Source of the DNA: Vibrio gigantis
Lineage (GTDB): Bacteria; Pseudomonadota; Gammaproteobacteria; Enterobacterales; Vibrionaceae
Assembly (NCBI RefSeq): GCF_024347515.1
Contig: NZ_AP025492.1
Location: 2,976,001-3,040,000 of the forward strand
Reading direction: 5' to 3'
Length of the DNA stretch: 64,000 nt
Position numbers and translations under genes: made by a program. The notes under the pieces were generated by a model. That model was not told where the DNA came from. It saw only the letters and a list, made by a program, of their open reading frames with translations, and made no database searches. Position 1 is the stretch's first letter. The number at the start of each line of letters is the position of its first letter. This document shows positions 20,044 through 29,309 of this stretch, in pieces.

Positions 20044-20658
20044 ATGGCAATCATTATTGGATTAAGTGGCGGTATCGCCAGTGGTAAAACGACCGTAGCT
20101 AACCTATTCAACGAACACTTTGGCATTGATATTGTCGATGCTGATATTGTGGCACGTGAAGTAGTCGCTCTAGGCAGTGACGGCTTAAAGCAGATTACAG
20201 AACACTTTGGTGAGTCTATCTTACTTGAAGATGGAACACTCAACCGAAGTAGGCTGCGTGAGCTGATCTTCTCAAACCCTAAAGAGAAGCAGTGGCTCAA
20301 TGATCTTCTTCATCCCATGATCCGTGACAAAATTGACAGTGACCTGTCTAAAATCACATCCCCGTATGGTTTATTAGTCGCACCGTTATTGGTTGAAAAC
20401 CAAATGCAAGGTATGGCCAATCGCGTATTAATCGTTGATGTGCCAGCAGAAGTACAAATAGAACGAACGATGAATCGTGATAATGTTTCTAGGGAACAAG
20501 TTGCATCAATTTTAAAGTCACAGGCTTCAAGAGAACAACGCTTAGCAGTTGCAGATGATGTGATTAAAAACCATACTAAAAACCAAGAACTTTTGCCTCA
20601 AATCACAGATTTACATCAAAAGTATCTGGCAATCAGTGCAGTAGATGGGTCAGAATAG
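20044..20658 (+). CDS. coaE: Dephospho-CoA kinase
   Basis: Last step of coenzyme A synthesis, phosphorylating the ribose 3'-hydroxyl of dephospho-CoA. The 204-residue protein has the P-loop GGIASGKT at residues 9-16, then DADIVAREVV and the lid-region arginine residues. A longer frame begins at 20011 inside pilD; the ATG at 20044 gives the conserved start MAIIIGLSGG and avoids the overlap. It follows pilD by two bases; pilD-coaE-zapD-yacG is a common gammaproteobacterial order. Confidence 0.95.
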   Translation: MAIIIGLSGGIASGKTTVANLFNEHFGIDIVDADIVAREVVALGSDGLKQITEHFGESILLEDGTLNRSRLRELIFSNPKEKQWLNDLLHPMIRDKIDSDLSKITSPYGLLVAPLLVENQMQGMANRVLIVDVPAEVQIERTMNRDNVSREQVASILKSQASREQRLAVADDVIKNHTKNQELLPQITDLHQKYLAISAVDGSE

Positions 20659-20684
20659 AACAATGTTGAATGAAGGTTTGCTCG

Positions 20685-21425
20685 ATGATCACCCACAAAT
20701 TTGAACATCCTCTAAATGAGAAAACACGCATCTACTTAAGAGTCGAGTCACTCTTGAGGCAGTTACACTTGTCTTCTACATTTTCCGATGCTCAACAGTA
20801 TCAACTCTTTTTCCGCTCCATCTTTGATCTGATTGAAATCTTCGAACAGATCCAACTCAAGAGCGAACTCGCAAAAGATATTGAGAAGCAACGTGTAACC
20901 TACAAAAGTTGGTTAGATGTTGAAGGTGTCGATCAGGAGATGCTGACATCATTGCTTACTGACATTGGTAATATCTACCGTGATCTGATGCAGGCAGAGC
21001 GTTTCGGACAATCACTGAAGGAAGACCGCTTTCTAAGTGCGATTCGCCAACGCTTCAATCTTCCAGGTGGTTCATGCTGCTTTGATTTACCCGCACTGCA
21101 TTATTGGCTGCACCTTCCGCTCGATAAGAGAATGAGAGATGCTAAAGCTTGGATGGATAGCCTACAGCCTTTGTATGAAGCGCTAACACTATGGTTAAAG
21201 CTAACCAGAGAAACGGGTCACTTCAAAGAGCAAATAGCTCGTGCTGGCTTCTTTCAGAGCGATGCCGATGAAGCGAATATCCTTCGTCTTTCTATTCCAA
21301 TGCAATACGGTGCCTACCCTATGATCTCAGGTCACAAAAACCGCTTTGCTGTTAAGTTCATGAGCTTTGAGACGGGGCAAGCCTGTACTCAAGATATCGA
21401 GTTTGAATTGGCGATCTGCACCTAA
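20685..21425 (+). CDS. zapD: Cell division protein ZapD
   Basis: FtsZ-associated protein that bundles FtsZ filaments at the division ring in the cytoplasm. The protein begins [27 protein letters not shown], which matches the ZapD (YacF) N terminus. Later family features are [19 protein letters not shown] and [10 protein letters not shown] at the end. The start at 20685 is chosen over 20670 for family length (246 residues) and an upstream AAGGT. It lies 26 bases past coaE. Confidence 0.93.
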   Translation: MITHKFEHPLNEKTRIYLRVESLLRQLHLSSTFSDAQQYQLFFRSIFDLIEIFEQIQLKSELAKDIEKQRVTYKSWLDVEGVDQEMLTSLLTDIGNIYRDLMQAERFGQSLKEDRFLSAIRQRFNLPGGSCCFDLPALHYWLHLPLDKRMRDAKAWMDSLQPLYEALTLWLKLTRETGHFKEQIARAGFFQSDADEANILRLSIPMQYGAYPMISGHKNRFAVKFMSFETGQACTQDIEFELAICT

Positions 21426-21505
21426 TTAGTTTCCTTTTATAATTTGGCTTGAGTCCTCACTCGAGCCTAAACTCACTATTATTATCCCTCAAATTAAGAA
21501 TCACT

Positions 21506-21703
21506 ATGTCGAAGAAAATCACCATCGTTAAATGCCCTCAATGTAATACTGACGTTGAATGGGGTGAACAAAGCCCACACCGCCCGTTTTGCAGCAAGCA
21601 ATGTCAGATGATTGATTTCGGTGAATGGGCAGACGAAGAGAACAGCATCGCTGGCGCACCAGATATGTCGGATAGCGATGGTTGGTCGGAAGATCAGTAC
21701 TAA
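21506..21703 (+). CDS. yacG: DNA gyrase inhibitor / zinc-binding protein YacG
   Basis: Small zinc protein that binds GyrB and can inhibit gyrase in E. coli. Its 65 residues hold the four zinc cysteines in CPQCNTD and FCSKQC and the acidic WxDE-like tail ([13 protein letters not shown]). The ATG at 21506 gives the family size; the longer frame from 21449 adds unsupported sequence. The TAA runs straight into a heptamer array. Last gene of the pil-coaE-zapD-yacG cluster. Confidence 0.93.
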   Translation: MSKKITIVKCPQCNTDVEWGEQSPHRPFCSKQCQMIDFGEWADEENSIAGAPDMSDSDGWSEDQY

Positions 21704-21759
21704 GATTCGAGATTCGAGATTCGAGATTCGAGATTCGAGATTCGAGATTCGAGATTCGG
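21704..21759. repeat. Heptamer tandem array (GATTCGA)x8
   Basis: Seven perfect copies and an eighth with one mismatch (GATTCGG), starting on the base after the yacG stop. It is the same unit as the array after the luxR-type gene at 6104-6131. Confidence 0.95.
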
Positions 21760-21769
21760 AAAAATGATT

Positions 21770-21799
21770 AAAGGGTTGGCGTTTGCGTCAATCCTTTTT
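21770..21799 (+). terminator. Terminator of yacG operon
   Basis: AAAGGGTTGGCG pairs with CGTCAATCCTTT (two G-U) around a four-base loop, followed by TTTTATT. Its left arm nearly repeats the arm of the terminator after the luxR-type gene. Confidence 0.8.
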
Positions 21800-21824
21800 T
21801 ATTGCCGATAGTTTGGTGTTTGCC

Positions 21825-21932
21825 AAAAGAGATTCCCTACTCCTTCGTCAGTCTAGGGAATGACGGTTGCATTTAAGCCTACTTTCCAGTCGTCATCCGT
21901 AAGAGTGAGGAGCGAACGAGTTGGGGATCTTT
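21825..21932. repeat. REP-like imperfect inverted repeat
   Basis: The arm at 21825-21869 (GAGATTCCCTACTC..., ending AATGACGGTTG) reads as a diverged inverted copy of the arm at 21887-21932 (reverse complement starts AAAAGATCCCCAACTCGTTCG and ends GATGACGACTG). Both arms contain a bias toward ATTCCC/TGACG blocks like dispersed intergenic repeats of vibrios. The whole could fold into a long hairpin. No coding potential is evident. Confidence 0.55.
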
Positions 21933-21962
21933 TACTTTCAAAGCTCTAACTAGCAGGCACAA

Positions 21963-21990
21963 AAAAGCGGAGCCAAATGGCTCCGCTTTT
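21963..21990 (-). terminator. Terminator of the rpsP-rimM-trmD-rplS operon
   Basis: AAAAGCGGAGCC and GGCTCCGCTTTT form a perfect 12-bp stem with a four-base loop; the minus strand continues with TT after the stem's own T-run. It follows the rplS stop by 22 bases. Confidence 0.9.
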
Positions 21991-22011
21991 ATCGATAGAA
22001 TGCAAAAAGAA

Positions 22012-22365
22012 TTACTTCTTAGTAAGCTTCTCTTTAATACGAGCTGACTTACCAGAACGCTCACGTAGGTAGTACAACTTGGCACGACGTACTGCACCAC
22101 GGCGTTTAACTTCGATGCTATCAACCATTGGAGAGTGAGTTTGGAACGCACGCTCTACGCCTTCACCGTTCGAGATCTTACGAACTGTGAATGCAGAGTG
22201 TAGACCACGGTTACGAATAGCGATTACAACGCCTTCGAAAGCCTGTAGACGCTCACGGTCACCTTCTTTTACCTTAACCTGAACTACAACAGTGTCACCT
22301 GGTGCGAATTTAGGAAGGTCTGATTTTAGTTGCTCTTCTTCAAGAGCCTTGATGATGTTGCTCAT
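22012..22365 (-). CDS. rplS: Ribosomal protein L19
   Basis: Large-subunit ribosomal protein at the 30S-50S interface. The 117-residue protein begins [20 protein letters not shown] and contains [30 protein letters not shown] and the basic tail [21 protein letters not shown] segment. Length is the family norm. Last gene of the leftward rpsP-rimM-trmD-rplS operon, followed by its terminator. Confidence 0.98.
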   Translation of the reverse strand: MSNIIKALEEEQLKSDLPKFAPGDTVVVQVKVKEGDRERLQAFEGVVIAIRNRGLHSAFTVRKISNGEGVERAFQTHSPMVDSIEVKRRGAVRRAKLYYLRERSGKSARIKEKLTKK

Positions 22366-22424
22366 TTGTATAAATTCCTAGAATAAACTGATACTAAATT
22401 TAATAGGTTACTGCTTGCTTTTCG

Positions 22425-23165
22425 TTAAGAGCGTTGCTCTTTAATGAATTCAGCCAGTAATTGTTCCTGTTCGTCAGTCAGAGCTAGGTTTTCCAGGAGT
22501 TCTGGTCTTCTTAGCCAAGTTCGGCCCAACGATTGTTTTAATCGCCAGAGACGAATGTCCTTATGGTTTCCAGACTTGAGTACCGATGGCACATCTTTAT
22601 CGTCTAGCACCTCAGGGCGCGTATAATGGGGACAATCTAGCAAACCATTTGCAAAAGAATCTTCTTCTGCTGAAGCGAAATCTCCAAGTACACCCGGAAC
22701 AAACCGAGATACTGAATCAATCAGCGTCATGGCTGGCAGTTCGCCACCCGTCATCACAAAATCTCCAATCGACCATTCTTCGTCAACTTCAGATTGAATG
22801 ATGCGCTCATCTACCCCTTCGTAGCGACCACAAATAAGAAGTAAATTCTCGTTTGTTGCCAGCTCTTCAACACCCTTTTGGTCGAGTTTACGACCTTGAG
22901 GTGAAAGATAGATCACTTTCGTCTTTCCCGGTGCTGCTTGCTTGGCTGTTTTGATAGCATCGCGCAAAGGCTGAACCATCATTAACATGCCAGGACCACC
23001 ACCGTAAGGTCTATCATCAACAGTGCGATGTTTATCATGAGTGAAATCACGAGGATTCCATGTCTCAATAGATAAAAGACCTTTTTTAACCGCTTGACCT
23101 GTTACTCCAAAATCAGTAACAGAACGGAACATTTCAGGAAAAAGGCTAATAATGCCAACCCACAT
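22425..23165 (-). CDS. trmD: tRNA (guanine37-N1)-methyltransferase
   Basis: SPOUT-class methyltransferase that makes m1G37 next to the anticodon of tRNAs reading CNN codons, preventing frameshifts. The 246-residue protein has the N-terminal [11 protein letters not shown], the substrate-loop [12 protein letters not shown] and the knot region with [13 protein letters not shown] and YVMTGGE-like [15 protein letters not shown]. Operon position between rimM and rplS is the usual bacterial order. Confidence 0.98.
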   Translation of the reverse strand: MWVGIISLFPEMFRSVTDFGVTGQAVKKGLLSIETWNPRDFTHDKHRTVDDRPYGGGPGMLMMVQPLRDAIKTAKQAAPGKTKVIYLSPQGRKLDQKGVEELATNENLLLICGRYEGVDERIIQSEVDEEWSIGDFVMTGGELPAMTLIDSVSRFVPGVLGDFASAEEDSFANGLLDCPHYTRPEVLDDKDVPSVLKSGNHKDIRLWRLKQSLGRTWLRRPELLENLALTDEQEQLLAEFIKEQRS

Positions 23166-23191
23166 GTGTTCTCTCGCTCTGTAATTTGGAG

Positions 23192-23746
23192 TTAGAATCC
23201 AGGATCCCAGTCAACTTCGATCCGGCGAGCTTCGCGATCAACTTTCTTGATCACTTGCTCTTCAAGGTACGGTACTAACCGTTCCTTTTGGCCAAAAGCA
23301 TCTTTAAGATTTGCTTTGATTACTAGAACATCGTTCGAGCCAGTTTCTAATAGGTCAGTGACCTTACCAAGGTCGTAACCTTTAGTAGTAAAAACTTGCA
23401 TACCGAACAATTCGCGCCAGTAGAATTCATCTTCTGACAATTCAGGTAACGAAGCAGGGTCAATAGCAATTTCAAAGTTAGTCATCAGTTGCGCGTCTTC
23501 ACGAACATCTAATCCCGCTAGCTTACATACATAACCTTGGCCATGACGTTTCCAGCTCTCAACTTTGTACTCAACCCACTTACCCTTTTGGTTTAAATAC
23601 CAAGGGCTGTAATCAAATATGCTTTCAGCATTGTCTGTGTAGGAGAACACTTTAAGCCAGCCACGAATACCATAGGTAGACCCAAGTTTACCCATGACAA
23701 TTCTATTATTTTGCTCGCTCATAGTTTCTTTACCCTTCATCGACAT
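23192..23746 (-). CDS. rimM: 16S rRNA processing factor RimM
   Basis: Assembly factor that matures the 30S head, acting near S19. The protein has the N-terminal RimM barrel ([22 protein letters not shown]) and the PRC-barrel C-terminal half ([36 protein letters not shown]). The 184-residue version starts at 23746; an internal ATG at 23722 has a clearer AAGGG ten bases upstream and gives 176 residues, so the exact start is uncertain. It lies between rpsP and trmD. Confidence 0.94.
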   Translation of the reverse strand: MSMKGKETMSEQNNRIVMGKLGSTYGIRGWLKVFSYTDNAESIFDYSPWYLNQKGKWVEYKVESWKRHGQGYVCKLAGLDVREDAQLMTNFEIAIDPASLPELSEDEFYWRELFGMQVFTTKGYDLGKVTDLLETGSNDVLVIKANLKDAFGQKERLVPYLEEQVIKKVDREARRIEVDWDPGF

Positions 23747-23770
23747 AAGCTATTTCTCTTTAAAAAAGAA

Positions 23771-24019
23771 TTAAGCCGCTTTTTGAGCGTCTTTAACTAG
23801 CTTAGCTACACGATCAGATAGAGATGCGCCTTGACCAACCCAGTGGTTAACACGATCTAGGTCTAGACGTAGACCTTCTTCTTGACCTTGAGCTGTAGGG
23901 TTAAAGAAACCTACTTTCTCGATGAAACGGCCAGTTGCAGCGTTACGGCTATCCGCAACTACGATTTGATAAAATGGGCGCTTCTTTGCACCGTGACGTG
24001 CCAAACGAATGGTTACCAT
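23771..24019 (-). CDS. rpsP: Ribosomal protein S16
   Basis: Small-subunit ribosomal protein needed for 30S assembly. The 82-residue sequence [25 protein letters not shown] and [12 protein letters not shown] is diagnostic. First gene of the leftward rpsP-rimM-trmD-rplS operon, preceded by two hairpins in the ffh-rpsP spacer and by AGGACGAC ahead of the ATG. Confidence 0.98.
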   Translation of the reverse strand: MVTIRLARHGAKKRPFYQIVVADSRNAATGRFIEKVGFFNPTAQGQEEGLRLDLDRVNHWVGQGASLSDRVAKLVKDAQKAA

Positions 24020-24053
24020 GTCGTCCTCTTTGCTTTCTTAATAAAATAATTAA

Positions 24054-24080
24054 CCCCAAGTATAAGTAAATAGCTTGGGG
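24054..24080 (-). promoter_or_regulatory. Hairpin in the rpsP leader
   Basis: CCCCAAG and CTTGGGG pair around a 13-base loop, 35 bases upstream of the rpsP start. On the minus strand TTAATTATTTTATT follows, so it could be a leader attenuator or a second terminator for ffh. Confidence 0.5.
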
Positions 24081-24097
24081 TCTCGTGCCAAATTAAA

Positions 24098-24126
24098 GCC
24101 CCGGAATTTTACTCTTATTCCGGGGC
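24098..24126 (-). terminator. Probable ffh terminator
   Basis: GCCCCGGAA and TTCCGGGGC form a perfect nine-base-pair stem with an 11-base loop, followed on the minus strand by TTTAATTTGG. It is about 105 bases past the ffh stop. Confidence 0.65.
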
Positions 24127-24231
24127 AATGCAAGGGCTTTAGCTATTTTTTCACCAACATAGCTGCCGTACACTTTCTGTGACACGGCTAACACTATGAA
24201 AAGTAACGTAGCTAAAGCTTACATTTGTAGA

Positions 24232-25626
24232 TTATCGACCAAACGGGTTAAAGCCACCACCCATTCCGCCCATACCTCCACCGCCGCCCATCATGCCTTG
24301 CATGTTGCGCATCATGCCTTTCATGCCACCTTTCTGCATCTTCTTCATCATCTTCTGCATTTGGGTGAACTGCTTAAGCATACGGTTTACATCTTGAACC
24401 TGTGTACCAGAACCAGCGGCAATACGCTTTTTGCGTGAACCTTTGATTAGGTCAGGGCGTTGACGCTCTTTCATGGTCATAGAGTTGATGATCGCTTCCA
24501 TTTGCTTGAACATCTTGTCATCAACTTTATCTTTAACGTTGTCTGGTAGCTGAGACATGCCTGGAAGCTTATCCATCATGCCCATCATGCCGCCCATGTT
24601 TTGCATCTGACCTAGCTGTTCACGGAAGTCTTCAAGGTCAAAGCCTTTCTTCTCTTTGAACTTCTTAGCCAGTTTCTCTGCTTTCTCGGTATCAACGTTT
24701 TTCTGTAGGTCTTCAATAAGAGACAGTACGTCGCCCATACCTAAGATGCGAGACGCAACACGATCTGGGTGGAACGGTTCTAGTGCGTCAGTTTTCTCAC
24801 CAACACCTAAGAATTTAATCGGTTTGCCTGTGATATGACGAACAGACAGCGCCGCACCACCACGCGCATCACCATCAACTTTCGTTAAGATAACACCGGT
24901 TAGTGGGAGCGCATCACCAAAGGCTTTTGCAGTATTCGCAGCATCTTGACCTGTCATTGCATCAACAACGAACAGCGTCTCTACTGGTTTAATTGCCGTA
25001 TGAAGCTCTTTGATCTCACCCATCATCTCTTCATCGATAGCCAAGCGACCGGCAGTATCGACAAGTAGCACGTCGTAGAATTTCTTCTTCGCGTGGTCGA
25101 TTGCAGCGTTTGCAATATCAAGAGGCTTTTGATCCGCTGAAGATGGGAAGAAGTCTACGCCAACATCACTTGCTAACGTTTCAAGTTGTTTGATCGCCGC
25201 TGGACGGTAAACGTCGGCAGACACAACCAAGACTTTCTTCTTGTCACGCTCAGTTAGAAGCTTAGATAGCTTACCTACCGATGTGGTTTTACCCGCACCT
25301 TGTAGACCCGCCATTAAGATAACCGCTGGCGGCTGCGCTGCTAGGTTAAGAGCCTCGTTAGACTCACCCATCACCGCTTCAAGTTCAGCTTGAACGATCT
25401 TAATGAATTCTTGACCAGGTGTTAGAGATTTAGAAACCTCAACACCCACAGCGCCTTCTTTTACGCGCTTAACAAAATCGCGGACAACTGGCAGTGCAAC
25501 GTCGGCTTCAAGTAGCGCCATACGTACTTCACGCAACGTCTCTTTAATATTGTCTTCGGTCAGACGACCTTTACCGCTGATGTTCTTCAGCGTTTTGGAT
25601 AGACGATCCGTTAAATTATCAAACAT
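24232..25626 (-). CDS. ffh: Signal recognition particle protein Ffh (SRP54)
   Basis: GTPase of the signal recognition particle; with 4.5S RNA and FtsY it targets nascent membrane proteins. The 464-residue protein starts MFDNLTDRLSKTLKNISG, has G1 GLQGAGKTT at 107-115, the DTAGR and TKVDGDARGG GTPase motifs and the methionine-rich M domain with a Met/Gly tail (MMGGGGGMGGMGGGF). A start 18 bases upstream (25644) would add MSEEKT, unlike the family, so 25626 is used. Divergent from ypjD, as in E. coli. Confidence 0.97.
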   Translation of the reverse strand: MFDNLTDRLSKTLKNISGKGRLTEDNIKETLREVRMALLEADVALPVVRDFVKRVKEGAVGVEVSKSLTPGQEFIKIVQAELEAVMGESNEALNLAAQPPAVILMAGLQGAGKTTSVGKLSKLLTERDKKKVLVVSADVYRPAAIKQLETLASDVGVDFFPSSADQKPLDIANAAIDHAKKKFYDVLLVDTAGRLAIDEEMMGEIKELHTAIKPVETLFVVDAMTGQDAANTAKAFGDALPLTGVILTKVDGDARGGAALSVRHITGKPIKFLGVGEKTDALEPFHPDRVASRILGMGDVLSLIEDLQKNVDTEKAEKLAKKFKEKKGFDLEDFREQLGQMQNMGGMMGMMDKLPGMSQLPDNVKDKVDDKMFKQMEAIINSMTMKERQRPDLIKGSRKKRIAAGSGTQVQDVNRMLKQFTQMQKMMKKMQKGGMKGMMRNMQGMMGGGGGMGGMGGGFNPFGR

Positions 25627-25817
25627 AGTTTTCTCTTCGCTCAAAACTGCGACTATTACTGTGAGTATACATTAGCGCGGATTAGAGTCATACCCGTTGT
25701 AGAGCGTTAATCATCCGTGCTTGTGATGTGAGACATTATTCACTTGGAATTGAATGAGGTTCACCATAGCCCCAAAGAGCGATGCGAGGTATAATTCGCC
25801 AATTAGTAATCATTTAA

Positions 25818-26621
25818 ATGGATACCATGGACAGTCTTATTGCGATCGCAGCAGCCTTTCTTTATACAATGGCGATTTCCACGATCATTCCAGGTCTCGT
25901 GCACCAAACAGGAATCCGTGTAAAAACGGTGTTTATCAGCGCATTACTTGCTCTAGCTTTCCATGCTTGGTTGCTCGGCGACTTGATTTTTAATGCCAGC
26001 GGCCAAAACCTCAGCATCTTGAACGTTGCTTCATTAATCAGCTTAATCATATCTGTGGTAATGAGCGGTGCTATGCTCAAAACCCGCCTGTGGTTCATCT
26101 TGCCCGTCGTTTATAGCTTCGCAGCTCTGAACTTGATGGCTGCCACTTTTCTTCCAAGCACTTTCATCAAACATTTAGAGAATGACCCAAAACTGCTCGT
26201 GCACATCTCTTTGGCTCTATTCTCATACGCGACGTTGACTATCGGTGCGCTATACGCACTACAACTTGCGTGGCTAGATCACAAACTTAAAAAGAAAAAA
26301 GCCTTAGTGATTAACCCTAATCTACCTCCTTTAATGATGGTAGAAAGGCAGCTTTTCAAGATCATTTTAATTGGTAATGGCTTATTAACGGGTACCTTGT
26401 TGACTGGCCTTATCTTTGTGCAAGATATGTTTGCTCAAGGAAAAGCACACAAGGCTGTGCTGTCTTTTATCGCTTGGGTTATCTACTCCATCCTTCTATG
26501 GGGTCACTATCAGAAAGGTTGGCGTGGACAAAAAGTCACTTGGTTCGCACTTGCGGGCGCCAGCATGCTCACATTAGCCTACTTCGGTAGCCGCTTCGTT
26601 CAGGAAATCATTCTGAACTAG
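25818..26621 (+). CDS. ypjD: CcsA/YpjD-like inner-membrane protein
   Basis: Polytopic membrane protein of the cytochrome c assembly (CcsA/ResC/HemX-like) family; its role in gammaproteobacteria is not defined. The 267-residue protein has about eight hydrophobic segments and keeps HISLALFSYATLTIGALYALQL, the family region with a conserved His. Two in-frame ATGs (25818 and 25827) are possible starts. Position between divergent ffh and the CNNM/CBS gene equals the E. coli ffh-ypjD-yfjD order, which supports the name. Confidence 0.88.
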   Translation: MDTMDSLIAIAAAFLYTMAISTIIPGLVHQTGIRVKTVFISALLALAFHAWLLGDLIFNASGQNLSILNVASLISLIISVVMSGAMLKTRLWFILPVVYSFAALNLMAATFLPSTFIKHLENDPKLLVHISLALFSYATLTIGALYALQLAWLDHKLKKKKALVINPNLPPLMMVERQLFKIILIGNGLLTGTLLTGLIFVQDMFAQGKAHKAVLSFIAWVIYSILLWGHYQKGWRGQKVTWFALAGASMLTLAYFGSRFVQEIILN

Positions 26622-26631
26622 TCTGAAAAAT

Positions 26632-26660
26632 AAGGGCAAGGTCTCACATACCTTGCCTTT
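26632..26660 (+). terminator. Terminator of ypjD
   Basis: AAGGGCAAGG and CCTTGCCTTT form a stem with a nine-base loop just past the ypjD stop; the T-run is short (TTT then AAAAT), so termination may be partial. Confidence 0.6.
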
Positions 26661-26748
26661 AAAATATTGAGTGCAATACATTCAATTGACATCTCGACCA
26701 TGTTCGGTCATAAATTAATCAAGATACACAAATAGGAAAAGAATAGTT

Positions 26749-28020
26749 TTGGACGACATATCAACGGGTATCTTATTTGCGCTACTCGCGTGTCTCATTG
26801 TAATTTCTGGTTATTTCTCTGGTTCCGAAACGGGCATGATGTCCTTGAACCGCTACCGTTTAAAGCACTTGGCCAATACGGGTCATAAAGGTGCCAAACG
26901 TGTAGAAAAACTTCTGAACCGCCCAGACAGATTGATTGGCCTCATTCTCATTGGCAACAATCTCGTCAACATTCTTGCATCTGCGATCGCTACTATTCTT
27001 GGCATGCGCATCTACGGGGACATCGGTGTGGCTATCGCGACTGGTGCTCTGACTCTCGTGATCCTCGTATTCGCCGAAGTAACACCAAAAACCATCGCTT
27101 CTCTATTTCCTGAACGTGTTTCTTACGCAAGTAGTATCCTTTTGATGATACTGATGAAGGTGCTGTCTCCATTGGTGATCTTAGTTAACTTCATTACCAA
27201 TGGCTTCATTCGTATCTTAGGTGTCAAAGCTAGCCATGACGCTACAGACCACTTAAGCTCAGAAGAGCTTAGGACCGTGGTAAATGAAGCCGGTAGCCTG
27301 ATCCCTCAGCGTCACCAAGATATGTTGGTTTCTATTCTGGATTTGGAACACGTCACCGTGAACGACATCATGGTTCCTCGTAATGAAATCACCGGCATCG
27401 ACATCAATGACGACTGGAAATCTATCGTTCGCCAACTGACTCACTCTCCTCATGGACGTGTGGTTCTATACCGCGATCAGATAGATGAAGTGGTTGGCAT
27501 GCTTAGGCTGCGTGAAGCTTACCGCTTAATGCTTGAAAAGAACGAATTCAATAAAGAGACCCTGCTGCGTGCAGCCGATGAGATCTACTTTATTCCTGAA
27601 GCGACACCACTCAATATTCAGCTGCTTAAATTTCAACGCAATAAACAGCGCATCGGTTTGATTGTTGATGAATATGGCGATATCAACGGCTTGGTAACCC
27701 TTGAGGATATTCTAGAAGAGATTGTCGGAGAGTTTACTACCTCAATCGCACCAAGCTTATCTGAAGAAATCACGCCTCAAAGCGATGGCAGCTTCTTGAT
27801 TGAAGGCAGCGCCAATATCCGAGACATCAATAAAGGCCTGCAGTGGGCACTGCCTACCGATGGCCCAAGAACGCTTAATGGTTTAATACTGGAGCATCTT
27901 GAAGATATTCCAGAGAGTCACCTCAGTGTACAAGTTGCCAGTCATCCAATGGAAATCGTTGAACTCGAAGAGAACCGCATCAAGCTGGTACGAGTGTTTC
28001 CACAGGTAGTTAACGGGTAA
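26749..28020 (+). CDS. CNNM/CBS-domain protein, YfjD (CorB/CorC) family
   Basis: Inner-membrane CNNM protein linked to magnesium/cobalt efflux. The 423-residue protein has an N-terminal DUF21 membrane domain (SGSETGMMSLNRYRLKH, IGNNLVNILASA), a CBS pair (VNDIMVPRNEITGI, IGLIVDEYGDINGLVTLEDILEEIVGE) and a C-terminal CorC/HlyC domain. It matches E. coli YfjD in length, sequence and position after ypjD. The reading starts at a TTG at 26749 preceded by AGGAAAAG; no ATG occurs near. The older label hemolysin is not supported by any activity. Confidence 0.93.
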   Translation: MDDISTGILFALLACLIVISGYFSGSETGMMSLNRYRLKHLANTGHKGAKRVEKLLNRPDRLIGLILIGNNLVNILASAIATILGMRIYGDIGVAIATGALTLVILVFAEVTPKTIASLFPERVSYASSILLMILMKVLSPLVILVNFITNGFIRILGVKASHDATDHLSSEELRTVVNEAGSLIPQRHQDMLVSILDLEHVTVNDIMVPRNEITGIDINDDWKSIVRQLTHSPHGRVVLYRDQIDEVVGMLRLREAYRLMLEKNEFNKETLLRAADEIYFIPEATPLNIQLLKFQRNKQRIGLIVDEYGDINGLVTLEDILEEIVGEFTTSIAPSLSEEITPQSDGSFLIEGSANIRDINKGLQWALPTDGPRTLNGLILEHLEDIPESHLSVQVASHPMEIVELEENRIKLVRVFPQVVNG

Positions 28021-28039
28021 TCACTACTCGACAAAAAGC

Positions 28040-28068
28040 AAAAGGCCCGGTTCATTACCGGGCCTTTT
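28040..28068. terminator. Bidirectional terminator between yfjD-like gene and luxS
   Basis: AAAAGGCCCGG and CCGGGCCTTTT form a perfect 11-base-pair stem with a seven-base loop between two convergent genes. Confidence 0.9.
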
Positions 28069-28105
28069 AGTATCTAACTCACCCTATCTAGGGTGTTATC
28101 AATGA

Positions 28106-28624
28106 CTAGTCGATTTTAAGCTCTTGAAGCATCGACTCAGGCAGTGCCAGTTCATCATTTTTGTTTACAGAGATACCAGCTGCGATGATCGCGTTGGCGA
28201 TGTCTTTCGCTTCATCCAAAGAGTGCATTGCAGCAGTGCCACATTGGTATTCATTCAACTCAGGGATCTTATTCTGATTCTCAACTTTCAGTACATCTTG
28301 CATCGCCGCCAACCAAGCATCTGCCACTTGTTGCTCTGTCGGTGTACCAATCAGGCTCATGTAGAAACCAGTACGGCAGCCCATAGGTGAAATATCGATG
28401 ATTTCTACATCAGAACCGTTCAGTTGAGCACGCATAAAGCCAGCATATAGATGCTCTAAAGTATGGATACCTTTCTCAGATAGGATATCTTTGTTTGGCG
28501 CAGTAAAACGCAGGTCAAAGACTGTGATGGTATCCCCTTTTGGGGTTTGCATTGTTTTAGCTACACGAACTGCAGGTGCGTTCATGCGTGTGTGATCAAC
28601 AGTGAAACTATCTAATAAAGGCAT
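28106..28624 (-). CDS. luxS: S-ribosylhomocysteine lyase LuxS (AI-2 synthase)
   Basis: Metalloenzyme cleaving S-ribosylhomocysteine to homocysteine and DPD, the precursor of autoinducer-2; it links methyl-cycle detoxification to quorum sensing. The 172-residue protein has the metal ligands His54 and His58 in HTLEH and Cys128 in YQCGTAA, plus catalytic Cys83 in MGCRTGFY. The product signals through LuxPQ to the Qrr-LuxR cascade, so both the AI-2 synthase and the final regulator lie in this window. Confidence 0.98.
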   Translation of the reverse strand: MPLLDSFTVDHTRMNAPAVRVAKTMQTPKGDTITVFDLRFTAPNKDILSEKGIHTLEHLYAGFMRAQLNGSDVEIIDISPMGCRTGFYMSLIGTPTEQQVADAWLAAMQDVLKVENQNKIPELNEYQCGTAAMHSLDEAKDIANAIIAAGISVNKNDELALPESMLQELKID

Positions 28625-28648
28625 TGCTCTTCTCCGTGACGGCTGGCT

Positions 28649-29302
28649 TTAGAAAAACCAGCTTCGATTGTCTTCTAGTTCTTTGCGGCACTGTTTCAGC
28701 TGCCATCCATAATCTTTTGCTTGTTGTTCGACTTTACGCGCTACTTTAATCAACGATGGTTTGCTGTTGTATGACTTGCGCTTATAACCACCACGGCCTT
28801 CATGATAAGCCAGGTATTGGTTATATGGGTCCCATAGTGAGATACCCAGCTGACGACGCGTTTCGCTGGTGTACCAACCTATAAACATCAGCGCATCATC
28901 AAAGTTGGTTCTTGAACCACCGTTATTGGTCGCTTTTTGGAAATCTTCCCAAGCTGGGTCCTGAGCTTGAGCATAGCCATAAGCGCTGCTTACACGGCCC
29001 CAAGGAATGAATCCAAGAATGTAATCTTTTGGTGGGCGCGCATCATGACGAAAGCTACTCTCTTGTTTAACAAAAGCCATCGCTACGTTGATGGGGGTGC
29101 CCCACTTTTCTTGCATATCTAAGGCATCTTCGTACCACGATGGGTGCTCTCTGAAGATGCTACATAAGTTGTCTTGTTGTTTCGGCGGTGGTGTTGCACA
29201 ACCAACCAAAAGGCTAGAGACAACACCGACAGTGACTACAGGTAACCATTTACTACTCACACGAGTAGGCTTACCTAATAAGGCTTGCTTCCTTTCCACC
29301 AA
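28649..29302 (-). CDS. Outer-membrane lipoprotein with SLT (lytic transglycosylase-like) domain
   Basis: Probable envelope lipoprotein acting on peptidoglycan. A signal peptide ends in the lipobox SLLVGC, and the rest resembles the transglycosylase SLT fold: the catalytic glutamate in AFVKQESSF, the AYGYAQA region and the LAYHEGRGGY tyrosine/His region. The frame opens at non-ATG codons; a GTG at 29260 with an upstream TAGGTAA gives a cleaner signal peptide (MSSKWLPVV...), so the coordinates given may be about 42 bases too long. It lies between gshA and luxS on the same strand. No named family member is recognised. Confidence 0.8.
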   Translation of the reverse strand: MVERKQALLGKPTRVSSKWLPVVTVGVVSSLLVGCATPPPKQQDNLCSIFREHPSWYEDALDMQEKWGTPINVAMAFVKQESSFRHDARPPKDYILGFIPWGRVSSAYGYAQAQDPAWEDFQKATNNGGSRTNFDDALMFIGWYTSETRRQLGISLWDPYNQYLAYHEGRGGYKRKSYNSKPSLIKVARKVEQQAKDYGWQLKQCRKELEDNRSWFF

Positions 29303-29309
29303 CTTCTCG

